Shown here: in pieces, positions 10,325-22,249 of the stretch
Numbering within the stretch: position 1 is the stretch's first letter
Layout: each line of letters begins with the position of its first letter
Origin: Hofstenia miamia
Lineage: Eukaryota; Xenacoelomorpha; Acoela
Reading direction: 5' to 3'
DNA: 64,000 bases
Assembly (NCBI GenBank): GCA_004352715.1
Contig: SCFE01000003.1
Coordinates: 3,358,696-3,422,695, forward strand
Program-made: the position numbers and the translations under genes
The notes under the pieces: model-generated
Seen by the model: the letters and a program-made list of their open reading frames with translations, nothing else
Databases searched by the model: none
What the model was told of the DNA's origin: nothing

Positions 10325-11365
10325 TTATGATAAACTTTAAATTAAATGTATGAAATAAAATTTTTAAACATTATAATGCAGTATTCAGAGAAATGCATAA
10401 TTTGAAACAAATGTGGGAAATTAAAATTAACAAGTGTCTCTTATAAACAATTTAGTAAAACGCTAGAAACAGAAAAATGTTGATGAAAAAACCAAAATCA
10501 ATATGCTCAAATTATGAAAACAAAGTAATCATGCTTTCTGTCGCACATGTTCCCAAATTTATTAATTTTTGTGACTGTAGAACAAAGAGAAGTATGCCTT
10601 CTAAACACTTTTCTTTAAAAACATGAATTTAAATTAGAAAAACACATTGTATTTCAAAAATTTTTAAGTAAACATGAATACAGTAATTAATCGCCTATTA
10701 AAAATAAAAACATTTACAATAATATGATTGTGTCTTTAAACTATGTCCCATATACATCTGTTACAAACTATATATTCAGTATCCGTTTTGAGATATTCAG
10801 TTTTTGTTTTGAGAAATTTGGTATTCATTTCAAGTAACAACCTATATGGATCATCACTTGAAGATGTGGAATGTCCACATAGTTAAGCAGTTAATTTCTT
10901 TAGTGAACCATATACAGCAAATATATATACTTCTTCACAAATGCTTTTCAAATTTGCAATACTGAATTATTCTCTTGTATAATTAATGTGCATCAATCAG
11001 TCATTTAAATCAACTTTAGAAATCTCTGAATTACTTTAATTATTTACATGATATAAATGACACCACCTGAAAGATTCAGGGGCTTTCAAGTGAGATTCCT
11101 AGTTGGAAAGAAAGCAAATTTTGAACCTTGTTTTTTCAGTTTCTATTATTATTTATGTGAGGTAATTTCAAAATCAAAGGTACAATTTGAATTTCCAGCA
11201 ATATAGGATTTCATTTTGAAAAGCTGCTTAATTTTTAATGATAAAACACTGTGATATGACACTGTGATTCCAAGTTTCAATTACGACTTGAGTCTGTGTT
11301 GATTCTCCATTTCATTTGAAATCAAAACAACTGCTAAAAAAATTGTTATCTGTACCAACAGCTAA
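10325..11365. other. AT-rich non-coding stretch
   Basis: No gene, exon or element boundary that I can support. The sequence is simple A/T-rich DNA. Confidence 0.5.
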
Positions 11366-12197
11366 GGCCAGTTGTACATTGCTGGTAAGTAAAGTAATGT
11401 AATGAAAGAAATTACTACTTTACAACAGTGTATGAGGTCTAAGTAAAGTAAAGTAAGGCTTCAAGTAGATAATTACACATTTGGTTTGGATTAATTTTTA
11501 AGTAAATATTTACAGCAATGTTAAGGTCTTCTGAAAAGTAAAGTGAATTAAAATAATGTAAACAATATTGATTTCAATTTAATAGTCCCTCAAAATTGAT
11601 CAGCAAAGCAGGATGTGCATTGAAACAATATTTACAAAGAAATAATAGCAGCATGCATTTGGGTAAAAGTTCCATGCTCTAAATAATTGGATTTTTGAAA
11701 ACAACCTGTTGAAAAAAGACATTGTTTACTAGTGGAATGCTGGTTGTAGTTAATGATAAATATTTGTTGTTTTAAATATATTTGCTTTGATAATAAAACT
11801 TTTGAGGATATCCATTTTAGTAAACCAATGTCTTTCTTAATATTGAATACTTCCAAGCAACCAAATGATTACAGGCTTAGTATATATCACATTAATATTG
11901 TATAATTAATTTTTTTATTAACTTACACAATGACACTCTCATCCATGTCATAACTATATTGAAGTATATTCTAAGTTGCAACTTTTCCTAATAAATTATA
12001 TTTTATGCCTGATAAGCAATTGTTTTGCTTTACTTTACTTTACAGTAGTGCATAAGGTTTTAAATAAAGTAAAGTAAAATCAAATTATAAAATTTTCTGG
12101 TTTAATTTACTTTACTGCAGTGTACAACAAACTAGGTAAATTCCAATTAAAGTTACTTTACTTTACTTTACTTTTCAGCAGTGTACAATTAGGATAA
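11363..12197. mobile_element. Foldback/MITE with AGTAAAG word arrays (Harbinger-like?)
   Basis: Inverted ends read GGCCAGTTGTACATTGCTG (from 11366) and, on the other strand, TCCTAATTGTACACTGCTG (ending 12194), 14 of 19 matching, each followed inward by AAGTAAAGTAA runs. TAA flanks both ends (11363-11365 and 12195-12197). Inside, the AGTAAAG words recur in both orientations near 11400-11470 and 12027-12180, so the interior can fold on itself repeatedly. A 3-bp TWA duplication and GG-starting TIRs fit PIF/Harbinger-type MITEs. There is no coding sequence and the family is inference. Confidence 0.55.
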
Positions 12198-15100
12198 GAG
12201 TTTGAACAAACTATTATGTAATTAATGATCCATCTATAATGCTCCCATGTAAATATAATAAAGGTTAATGCCTTAGATGTTTTTTTGAGATGCATTGGCT
12301 ATAATTTGCCTGAAATAGATACCAATAATTCTCTTAATTAAGTTGTAAGGGCATATGGCATTGATTGATAGAACAAGTTAATGCTCCAAGCCCAGAAACT
12401 GAGACTGAAATTTCATATGCAATTTGTGTGATTTTCAATGCAAAAATATTGGATTAACTTGTGTCCACATGTATTTTTGTCCTGTCTGAAAGAATACACA
12501 TTCTTTTTGCTTAAATGAATATATTGAAATTTGATTTCAAATTTAAATCTCAATATTCATGCTTAGTAGTATTAGTTTCTTTTACCTCAGATTAATTTAA
12601 GTATTTTAATAAGGTGTAAAATATATTTAATTACTTTTAGTAAACTTCATAATGCATTTTATAAATTTCTTGTTTAAACAAAATTTCTTTCACTAAACAT
12701 TAAAATTTATATCCTTGTTGCAATGCAATGAATTTATGCAATATCTCATTTTTCAAACCTTTTTTACTTCACAATAACTTAAAGTTTCATGCACTAAAGT
12801 ATATTCATATCCAATTGATAAATTAACTGAAACATAAAAGAATTTCATTTTACAATATTTTCAAGTGCATTTTCTATCAAGTTCAGCTATTAATGATTTC
12901 TCTTTAAATCCCCTGTCAGAACTCTGTCTGGTCAATGCATATTTGCTCAAATCAAAATTCTGTTTAATGAAAATTCCAGTCAATGTATGTGCTGTAGACC
13001 AAATTATATGCTTTTGTAAAATGATAATTGTGAAATCTTATAGATCATTAACATAAAAATTCCCCTAGTAATTACAATCTCCTTCATCTATGCTTGGTAC
13101 AGCAGTTTTAGGCTTACTGCTCAATTCATTTTCCTTTCATACTTCTATATTAGAATTTACACAATCATTCACAAATGTACAAATTGGAAGTAACTAATAT
13201 TATATATACAAATAATATTATTAAATATATCAATTAGATCAATCAATATTAGTCTCTACTAGATCTGCAATAATAAAAAGTGGCAATTAATCTCTACTAA
13301 GCCCAGTTACCTGCCAATAAGCAAATATTTTAGCATTTGATGTTAGTCTCTACCAACTAAAAATTTATCCTAACAACCTACAAAAATCGTATAGTATGCT
13401 GTCCCTGAAAAAGAATACAGCATTTTTCCATTTAAAACATTTCAATATTTCTCAGTTATGATCTCACAATGAATCATGCCTTCATTGCATTAGACTTGCA
13501 AATGTAGATTCCAACCACCAGAATCTTACACACAATTAGCATAATGTAAAACATGACAGCAAAATAATTGATTGTAAACTTAGCATTTACTCATCAATAG
13601 ATTTGCAGGATTATCAACCTTTTTTGATGGCATAAGCATAATATTAGGTTTTCATCATTTTCAAATTAGCTATAATAACATTAAAATAATCCCTTGTAGA
13701 AAAAAGCAATAGAATATCAATTTGTGTACACATACATTCAGTGAAATTTGAAAAGCTTCCCCTTACCAATGTTAAGTTCAATGTTATTGATCAGACACTA
13801 AAAAAATTAAGAAACCTATCTGCTTTTATTCTTAATGGAGATAAGGTTGCTTTGCTTCATATTCATTGCAATGATAATTTTCAGCTATGAACATAGCTTT
13901 TATTCTTAATAGAGATAAGGTTGCTTTGCTTCATATTCATTGCAATGATAATTTTCAGCTATGAACATAGAGTTTCAGTTTTCAAATTTGTGATAATTAC
14001 TGTTAAAATCATGTGGAAACCAAAGTATGTATTTGAGAAGGCATACTAATTTATAAAATCCTATTATCAAATTGTTATATAAAATTTGATATAACTGAAT
14101 CTAGTTTTTTAATCTTTCTTTTACTGAATCTCTGCAGCATCTATGAATGAAACTGCTAATGCTAAATGGAATTTACTGTTGCAATCTTTTGGGTAAGCAT
14201 CAATAAACTTTTGACACCTCTGAGAATGTTTTTCAACAATAAATCAAGATGTCATACTGTGCAGCAGAGGTACATTGCTAAGAAGAGAAAATATATTTGA
14301 TTTTTCTTTATGTATTTCCGTCCTCTTTTCTTTGTCTTAATTTCATGTTTATCAACAATTACACAAAATGTGTTGAGGCATTCAAATCAGTTTTCAAACT
14401 TGTGTGATGAAAGAATCAAGCTTTACAGCCCTTAGCTGAACACATTTTGCTTGGTATAGCAAAAATACGAATAGAGCACATTATCTGAAATATAATAATC
14501 AAAATTCACTATGGGCCAATTTATGAATACATATTTGACATTTTGAAACACTCATCATGCCTAGAAGCATTCTTAGATAGACTTATGATGATACTGGAAG
14601 ACTAAAAATAAGCAAAGATGAATTTCAAGTAGGGTCTATGTTTATTGATCAAAATTTGACAACAAAACATCTCTTAATGCCCTAAGTAAATGATTACTGT
14701 GCTTATTGATTAATCCAGACCTGAAAATGCAGATACATTACATTGCAATGCAGATGTTTGGATGATATTGATAGGAATTCATAAATTGGATTTTGCTATG
14801 TATTACTTTTTGGCGCATGTGATCTGCTTGAATTTGTGAATTAGACTTGCATAGATCTCAGCAAACAGAAAAGTATTTAATGCATTGGTGATAACTTCAA
14901 TAACTAGAATCAATCTCGAAAACATTGTGAAAAATGAAAAAAAATGTTCTCATTAAGTAATTGCTATGCACACATATACATGCAAGGCACTTTACTAACA
15001 TCTAAAATTTTTGAAGTTATTGTTTCTTAGTCCCAATGAAATGTTTGATTATTGTGTAATTAATTATTTTCACTTTTGACAATTTAACATCATTGTTAAA

Positions 15101-15770
15101 TATCCAGTTTCATGACGTTTCTATCACAAATATATATGCTTATCCTACTTGTTCTATAGCTCTCAAATACTTTCTAGGCTTATGTTAAGTATCAATTAGG
15201 GGTTTTATCCAGCGTTTGTGTTTGTTTAGTTTGTTTTATAGAGTTGCTTTTCATTGAAATTTGTTTATTATTGATAAAACGAATTTAATGTATGGAATAT
15301 GATATATCATGTAGCAAATTTGCACTAAGCAAGGTGAAATCAGTGAAGCGCAAGGAATGCCTATGTAAATGCTTGATTTAATTTTAAAGCTATAAGGAAA
15401 TTGCAGGTGCGGATCTGGAAATTTGTGATGGGTATTGTAGCTATATTCTATTTTTGCATAATATTTTTCTTTCTAGATCTGGTTAAATTTTGATTCCTCA
15501 TTTTTACACGTTATTATTACAATTTAAAAGTCTTTTCTAATTTGTAATTTCTACTATTGAGTTTTAGTTTCTTTGAATTCGTTTAGAAATACGTTAATTT
15601 GTCAAATGTAACGTATTTAATATTAATATATTGATACATCTATTTCTGGTCCTGTACTAAAATTAAATGTATTAAAGTTATGCGTTATTAATCAAGCCGA
15701 CTAGTGGATATATAGATGTAATTTAGTTTAGCAAGTATATATAATAGCAAATCATAAGTTAGTCCCGGTC
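12198..15770. other. Long AT-rich non-coding stretch
   Basis: No gene is supported. Contents I can point to are a 74-bp tandem duplication at 13822-13969 and scattered short A/T repeats. It may be intergenic. Confidence 0.5.
13822..13969. repeat. 74-bp tandem duplication
   Basis: Unit 13822-13895 is repeated at 13896-13969 with a single difference (AATGGAG versus AATAGAG). Either a recent local duplication or an assembly artefact. Confidence 0.85.
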
Positions 15771-15793
15771 TTGTACTGATCCTGTCATATGTT

Positions 15794-16078
15794 TTGATTT
15801 TTGTTCCCAATACCGCCACCATTAGTGTGGACTGGGTACCCTTTTCTCAGAATTCTATTGACTATGCCACCATCATTGTTTATATAAATTTTGTCAAAAG
15901 GAAGATGTGGGTGTTCAATGATTTTGTTTCCTGCATTGAGGATATTAAAGGTCTTCAGTTAACATCTGAACCCACTCATGTTAGCGGTAACATCTTAGAC
16001 CTAATGATTTCCACTGATCCGGATAATTGTCAGGTTCAAATTCTTTCAAAAAAACTATTTCTGATCACTACCCTTTGA
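15794..16078 (+). pseudogene. LINE endonuclease domain, C-terminal part
   Basis: 94 codons holding the typical end of an apurinic-type endonuclease: a segment ending QLTSEPTHVSGNILDLMIS (conserved T.PTH..G..LDL pattern), followed after a frame break by SDHYPLIASL near 16060-16090. The N-terminal catalytic parts are absent, so the copy is 5'-truncated. Confidence 0.75.
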
Positions 16079-16416
16079 TAGCTTCCCTTTCTATCTGATC
16101 TCCTGTTTCTGCTTCCTTCTTTGACCTTCCCATCTATTCCAAGCACTCTTTCTCGTACGTCAACTTCTCGCAATCTCTTCATCTTTTTGACTCTGTTTTA
16201 ACGTCAAGTTTCTCCGTTGATGCCCCTAAATTCTTCGATCTTTGGTACAATTCTTTTCATAAAATCATTAATTACTCCTTTGAAACTAAATGGCAAAAAC
16301 GCTGCAACCTCCCTTTTTATTACTCTTCCCACTCAGTTCATTCCTTTATTCAGCTTCAGACTGAAAAGCGGTCGTTAGCCCACAAAGGTTTACACGATAG
16401 CCCCAAGTTATCGAAC

Positions 16417-17946
16417 TTGAGAGAAACGCTTGCTCAATCCGTTGAGCTTGATAAGTTAGTTCTTCTTGACGATTTTAACACCTTCAGCACTAACGAATGT
16501 TTCTCCTTTCTCCGCATTATTTCTGGTCATGTGACCATTCCCGATGAAGTTTTTCTTGATGATTTCATGAAGTCTGATCTCAAAATGAAAGCTAGCACCG
16601 ATCCCTCTATTATCCTGTCCGACGTTAACCTCACGACCGATGTTGTGCATGAGATTCTTTTGCTAACTAAAGATTGCTCTTCACTTTCTGCCGATTTAGG
16701 GCCTCCTTTCATACTTAAATTGTGTAGTATTTATGTGCTTTTCACTATTATCCTCTCCTCCCAAACCTGGCCTGGAATATGGAAAGAGGCATTTGTAACC
16801 CCTCTTCATAAATCGGGGCCTAAAGGGAACGTTCGGAACTACAGGCCCATCAGCATTCTCCCATGTTTGTCGCTTATTTTGGAACGTATTTTATTTAAGT
16901 ATATTTATGAAAAAGGCCGTCCTCGAATTTCCGACTCACAACCTGGTTTTCTCTCTTGTGCACTCTCACCCAGCTTCTTATTTATGTCGACCTCCTTTAC
17001 AAATTCAATGACTCTCTTGTGCACTCTCACCCAGCTTCTTATTTATGTCGACCACCTTTACAAATTCAATGATATTAACTCTGATTATCACTGTGTGTAT
17101 TTTGATATTCAAAAAGCTTTCGATACCGTTTCGNACGTTCGGAACTACAGGCCCATCAGCATTCTCCCATGTTTGTCGCTTATTTTGGAACGTATTTTAT
17201 TTAAGTATATTTATGAAAAAGGCCGTCCTCGAATTTCCGACTCACAACCTGGTTTTCTCTCTTGTGCACTCTCACCCAGCTTCTTATTTATGTCGACCTC
17301 CTTTACAAATTCAATGATATTAACTCTGATTATCACTGTGTATTTTGATATTCAAAAAGCTTTCGATACCGTTTCGAATGCTCAATTGCTCAATAAATTA
17401 GCCGCCTTTGGCGTTGACAGTGCATTTATCCTCCTCATTGTATCTTATCTCTCTAATCGCAAACAACGCGTTCGTATTAATAACTGTCTTTCTAATTATG
17501 GCATTATTTCCAGCGGTGTTCCTCAAGGGGGCCTGTTGTTTTTATTGTATATTAATGATTTACCCGACCATGTCACTCATTCCTTCTGTTGGTTATATGT
17601 TGATGACTGCAAATTACTGTCTGAGGGCAGCTCTGCCGAGCTCCAGGACGATATTAATTCCATTGTCATTTGGGCTCATAACAATAATATGAAGCTTCAT
17701 TCCGGTAAAACCAAAAAGCTCTGTTCATCTATTTGCTCATGCTCATTATCAATTGATGACCATTATATTCCTCCGGTTTCTCTAATTAAGGATCTTGGGA
17801 TTTTTATCTCGCGGAACTTATCCTGGCACCATCATGTAAATGCCAAACTGGCGAGTTGCTACAAAACTCTTTATTACATGAAGAGAAATATTCCTTGTCA
17901 TACTATGATTAATGCCAAATTGTCATTTACAAATCATGTATTCTGA
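16417..17946 (+). pseudogene. LINE reverse transcriptase (broken copy with assembly duplication)
   Basis: Diagnostic RT motifs are NYRPISILP, a metal-binding D in FDIQKAFDTV, SGVPQGG...YINDLP (shortened relative to the family's GVPQGSVLGPLLF) and the catalytic YVDD within WLYVDDCKLL. The stretch from 16829 to 17133 is repeated after a single N at 17134, which duplicates RT residues and is almost certainly two overlapping contig ends. The first copy also has a 59-bp tandem duplication near 16960-17078. Role in life: reverse transcription of the LINE RNA at the target nick. As assembled, it cannot be functional. Confidence 0.85.
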
Positions 17947-18090
17947 GTGTTCTGCTCTACAACTCTTGTGTTTGGTCACCTAATGTTTCTGGATTGAAGA
18001 AGATGGAAAACCTCCAACGTAAAGCTCTTATATGGGCGTTTGGCAAAGACAGCAACAACAACACCCTCACCCGGTTGAAGACATTGCCTA

Positions 18091-18444
18091 TTGCTTATCA
18101 ACTTATCTTCAATGAAATTGTCACAACTTGACAAGATGCTTCATGGATTTTACGATATTAATATAAACAACTACGTTACTCTTACCTTAGGTTCTGGTAG
18201 TACCCGTCTTGGACAAACTCCCAAACTTATTATCAATGATCCTCGGAAATTTTCCTCAGATAGAAACTTCTTTTATCGTGCCACAGGTGCTTTTAACTTT
18301 CTTCTCTCTAACACTTCGGTTGACTGTCTTGGCCCTATTAATAAATTGAAGAAGGAGCTTTTTATCTTTCTGTTAAACGTTTTTGATGTTGATCTCCCTT
18401 GTACTCATCGCCTCAAGTGTCGGTGCTCGTCGTGTCGTACATAA
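18091..18444 (+). pseudogene. LINE C-terminal region with cysteine-rich tail
   Basis: This frame continues the LINE protein after the frameshifts near 17946 and 18120: MLHGFYDININNYVTLTLG, then a tail ending with CTHRLKCRCSSCRT. The same tail occurs reversed at 4683-5144. The closely spaced cysteines and a histidine could be a nucleic-acid-binding knuckle, as often found at the C-terminus of CR1/jockey-like LINEs. Confidence 0.7.
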
Positions 18445-18481
18445 TGTTATTTTTGTAACTCCCGAAAGGGAACTATAAGTT

Positions 18482-18501
18482 TCTTTCTCTCTCTCTCTCT
18501 C
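18482..18501 (+). repeat. (TC)n tract at LINE 3' end
   Basis: A short dinucleotide run 12 bp after the shared LINE end. It could be the element's 3' microsatellite tail, although the reversed copy does not have it. Confidence 0.6.
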
Positions 18502-18504
18502 TAA

Positions 18505-19576
18505 TTTGATGATCTTTGCTGATTATTACATTTCTATTTAAGAATAAAGTAGATCTAATCTAATTTTGAACAAAAACAAAAAACTAGGTTTTTAAATATA
18601 ATTGATAATTATGTTGTGCAACAAAAACTAAAAACTAAACAATTAATGAATTTTTTAAAAATTTGGTACAAAAATGCTAAAATTTCAAACATTTGTGAAA
18701 ATCAGTAAAATTGTGAATACCTTTTGAACATCATTTGATATAATACATTTGATTTTGATGAAAAATTAGCAGGTGGGGAGGGTAGTTAAATAGTTAGTGT
18801 TATTAAATATTAAATGATGCTAACTGAATAGCAGTAATGACTTCTACAACAAAATTATTAATGGGATTAGCTTACAAAATCTTAATTTCCTCTACATATA
18901 AGATACATAATAAATACTTGGCTTTCACTTTTTCGCGATTTTCATGAAATTAAGAAAAAATCAAATTTTGATATTTCCCTTACCCTTTCAACTTTATATA
19001 TATATATANNNNNNNNNNNNNNNNNNNNNNNNNNNNNNNNNNNNNNNNNNNNNNNNNNNNNNNNNNNNNNNNNNNNNNNNNNNNNNNNNNNNNNNNNNNN
19101 NNNNNNNNNNNNNNNNNNNNNNNNNNNNNNNNNNNNNNNNNNNNNNNNNNNNNNNNNNNNNNNNNNNNNNNNNNNNNNNNNNNNNNNNNNNNNNNNNNNN
19201 NNNNNNNNNNNNNNNNNNNNNNNNNNNNNNNNNNNNNNNNNNNNNNNNNNNNNNNNNNNNNNNNNNNNNNNNNNNNNNNNNNNNNNNNNNNNNNNNNNNN
19301 NNNNNNNNNNNNNNNNNNNNNNNNNNNNNNNNNNNNNNNNNNNNNNNNNNNNNNNNNNNNNNNNNNNNNNNNNNNNNNNNNNNNNNNNNNNNNNNNNNNN
19401 NNNNNNNNNNNNNNNNNNNNNNNNNNNNNNNNNNNNNNNNNNNNNNNNNNNNNNNNNNNNNNNNNNNNNNNNNNNNNNNNNNNNNNNNNNNNNNNNNNNN
19501 NNNNNNNNNNNNNNNNNNNNNNNNNNNNNNNNNNNNNNNNNNNNNNNNNNNNNNNNNNNNNNNNNNNNNNNNNNNN

Positions 19577-19619
<43 letters not shown>

Positions 19620-20269
19620 GTATGTAAGCTACAAACATGCAGAAGAAATTTTTATTGTACAATGTCTATAAAATTAATATAGTTTTTCTCCCCATTTCTA
19701 GCATGAGAAATATAGCTATCGCATATAATTGCTTTGCCTGAAGCAAGTCTCAACGCGGGGCCTATCCAAAATGGTCTTTGTTACCTATAATTTAAATGAA
19801 TATTTTCTGCAATCTTATTTATCACTTCAGAAAATAGTAACACGTACACCTGGGTTGGTTGCTACTTCCTTTGGAGTAATCACTGTTTCCATCAACCATG
19901 GTCAACTCTTTCTTTCCCAATCTAGCCATATGGCAACATTAGGTTCTATTCAGTTTATTTTACATAAAGGAATTTATTTATCTTTTCGAAAAATCGGACT
20001 GATGGAGAGGGCCTACAATACGGGTAGAATATAATTATCGTTTGAAATTCCGCTGAACTTTTATTTTGCGGTTGAAAAATTCAGCATGGCGTCTTTACAA
20101 GTTGATCACATGCTGGAGTGACCGATGTTTTAAAAGTATGTTTTACTCTTCTACCCATTACCCATTTTTGTTGTAAATAACCTATACTTTCAAGTAAAAT
20201 AGGTGTATTTGAATATCTTCTGTTTCTTGTGTAATAAATCAAAACGAAATTTTGAATATACAAACTGAT
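18505..20269. other. AT-rich stretch with gap and (TA)n tracts
   Basis: It holds a 568-N gap (19009-19576) flanked on both sides by (TA)n and then TATG repeats. An open frame at 19729-20034 (101 codons) has no recognisable domain, and I do not call it a gene. TTACCCTTTCA at about 18980-18990 resembles the inverse of the piggyBac right end at 21426-21439 and could mark that element's lost left end. This is weak evidence. Confidence 0.4.
19009..19576. other. Assembly gap (568 N) inside a TA microsatellite
   Basis: 568 N with (TA)n on both sides, so the gap probably reflects an unresolved TA array. Confidence 0.9.
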
Positions 20270-20285
20270 GTTGCCATATGGCAAC
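20270..20285. promoter_or_regulatory. 16-bp perfect palindrome near piggyBac 5' side
   Basis: GTTGCCATATGGCAAC is a perfect palindrome followed by ATTGGGCA. It lies about 100 bp before the transposase ATG. Related copies are at 21287-21302 (identical palindrome) and 19924-19937 (AGCCATATGGCAAC, half-degenerate). Possible subterminal transposase-binding site; inference. Confidence 0.5.
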
Positions 20286-20383
20286 ATTGGGCAAAAGTTA
20301 GTGTTGTGTTTCCACTTTTGTTAGTATGTCTGATTGAATCTTTATGTTGATATATACATTTTTTATACTTTTTTAGAGAAAAT

Positions 20384-21348
20384 AATGGATGCAACTGAAG
20401 CTTTAGATTTTATTTTAATCCCTGGAAATTCATTTCAGTTTGAAGACATGCTTTTGATGAGCTGGATATTTCTCAACATAACAATGATGACTTATACATT
20501 CCTGCAAGTGATATGGTTGAGGTTCATATGAACCCAGTTCTGATAATGATGACAGTGATGATAATGTTCCACTGAATGAATTGGGTGAAGCAGAAGAAGC
20601 AAGCTGTTCTAGCAGAAAAAGATAAAAAAGCACAAGAGCATGCGAAGAAATCACATGTAACTGCTCCCGAAAGTACATTCGAAGGGAATTTTTCTAACCC
20701 ACCTGACGAGGTGTATTCACCTTTAACTTATTTTAAACATTTTATTGATGATGATTGCGTCAAACATTGCACAGAACAAAGAAATATATATGCAATGCAG
20801 AAAGATGTTAAAGAGTGTGCCATCACCACTGATGAAATGGAAAGATTTTTCATCATTCTGCTGTACATGGGTCTATTCGCATGTCCTTCATATCGGATGT
20901 ACTGGGAGAATAACTGGCGCTTTAATCCAGTAGCTGATACTTTGCCCAGAAACCGCTTCGAAACAATTCTACGGTACTTGCATTTTAATGACAATAATGA
21001 AATGCCAGATAGAGATTACCCTAACTATGACTCGCTGTTCAAAATAAGACCAACCACTGTTGACCACCAAAAGGTGGAGGGCCACAGAAGGTTGATGTTG
21101 TACGACCATATGTTGTGGAAGAATACAACACCCATATGGGAGGTGTAGATGCTACAGACCTGCTGTTAAAGGGGTTTTCCGCATTGATTCACGGTCCAAG
21201 AAATAGTACATGCGGATTGTATTGTATCAGCGTTGCGGTCGTGAATGCTTGGATGTTGTATTGCCGCCATGCTACCCAACTGAACTGTTGCCATATGGCA
21301 ACATTGCACCGTTTCCATGGAAACATACTTTTGCTCAAAAAAAATTAG
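20384..21348 (+). pseudogene. piggyBac transposase, frameshifted and missing catalytic core
   Basis: ATG at 20384 opens an N-terminal acidic region that crosses frames (SDNDDSDDNVPLNE near 20540-20580). The best frame, 20576-21148, carries the DDE_Tnp_1_7 signature: MERFFIILLYMGLF, a YWENNWRFNP segment, then PRNRFETILRYLHFND. It then jumps directly to a C-terminal block in another frame (21115-21348): VEEYNTHMGGVDATDLL and VVNAWMLYCR. In active piggyBac enzymes the first two catalytic aspartates lie between these blocks; here that region is deleted, while the GGVD aspartate of the third site survives. The element is therefore non-autonomous and inactive. Confidence 0.85.
21287..21302. promoter_or_regulatory. 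16-bp perfect palindrome near piggyBac 3' side
   Basis: Identical to the palindrome at 20270-20285 and in the same relation to ACATTG. It sits 133 bp from the right terminus. Confidence 0.5.
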
Positions 21349-21439
21349 TCAGGCAACTCTTTTTTACATAATTTAAACATATTATGTTGAAAAACAATTT
21401 TTTCAGTCAGTAACAATAAATTGAGAATGAAAGGGTTAA

Positions 21440-22240
21440 GAATTCAACTTTCATTTGAAAGTCTTTCAAAATTTTAGACGATTGCAATTGTAATTTTCCC
21501 GAAAGGTACCCAGTAATATCAAATAAAATCAATTCTCATCTGCTGCCACTAATTTTCTCATATTTTTCAGTCGAAAACCTTTAATAATTTCACGACAAAA
21601 ACTAATAGCCGGAATGTCGCTATCAGAGTATTGAAAACAAGTCGACACTTTACTAATATCCTTCATTGTCTTGTTTTATTGTATTGTGCACCATACTGTA
21701 GCTAACACCATTGCTCTCGGCTAAGCTTCTGCAGCTAAATCGAAGGTCTTCTTTAACTGCCACTTTCCAGTATTTCCTTTAAGTTATCCTATTCTAGCCA
21801 ATTGCGAGCATTTTCAAACTATTTGCTACTCCACTTTGAGAATTTTTTTCTACCATAATTGAATATTAGATTAATGTATACAAATTTGGAGTAAGCTTAG
21901 GTATATATTAATTATATTGTCATTTAATTCTTGTTCTTGTTTTGAATTTGTTTACTGAGGACAAAGGTAACTATTTGAATCATACGATTTTGTAATTGCA
22001 TTGAATGTTTTTTTGAAAGTATTGTATGTTGCGTTTGAGTGTTCTTATTGCTCATCAATTCCTTAAACTTTTAATTTCGAATTAATTATTAACAATGGAT
22101 AGTTTTCAGTGAAATCTAAAGATAATTATCTAGATGTCGTTGGTTGATGTCTACCGACCAACACAAAAGCCATTTGCCATGTTATGATAACAAGTTTTTT
22201 TGATAATTAATTTTTCTTTTAATATTTATCTTAATTTAGA
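21440..22240. other. AT-rich spacer upstream of the NC2-alpha-like gene
   Basis: No coding exon is evident. The last bases (TTAATTTAG at 22231-22239) look like a splice acceptor, so part of this stretch may be a 5' UTR intron of the following gene. Confidence 0.4.
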
Positions 22241-22249
22241 TAGCTTAGT

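Larger units (their letters stand above)
15780..18470 (+). mobile_element. Non-LTR retrotransposon (jockey/CR1-like), 5'-truncated
   Basis: It starts within the endonuclease domain (15794-16078: LTSEPTHVSGNILDLMIS, then a shifted SDHYPL), continues through a linker, then a reverse transcriptase (16417-17946) and a C-terminal cysteine-rich region ending CRCSSCRT near 18444. It ends at CCCGAAAGGG, followed by a (TC)n tract. A second partial copy is on the minus strand at 4683-5435. The body has frameshifts near 16045, 17946 and 18120, and an assembly duplication around the N at 17134, so it is inactive as read. No RNase H or poly(A) tail is seen. Confidence 0.88.
20270..21439 (+). mobile_element. 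piggyBac-type element, internally deleted
   Basis: The right end reads ...AATGAAAGGG followed by TTAA (21436-21439). Inverted, this gives TTAACCCTTTCATT, the classic TTAA target plus CCC-starting terminus of piggyBac elements. A transposase remnant lies inside (20384-21348). The left terminus is not found with confidence; the listed start is the first palindromic site GTTGCCATATGGCAAC (20270-20285), not the true end. The same palindrome lies near the right end (21287-21302). Confidence 0.72.

Noticed and set aside
19729-20034. 101-codon frame upstream of the piggyBac relic
   Set aside because: No recognised motif, no splice context, and it overlaps a copy of the CCATATGG palindrome; could be part of the element's left flank.
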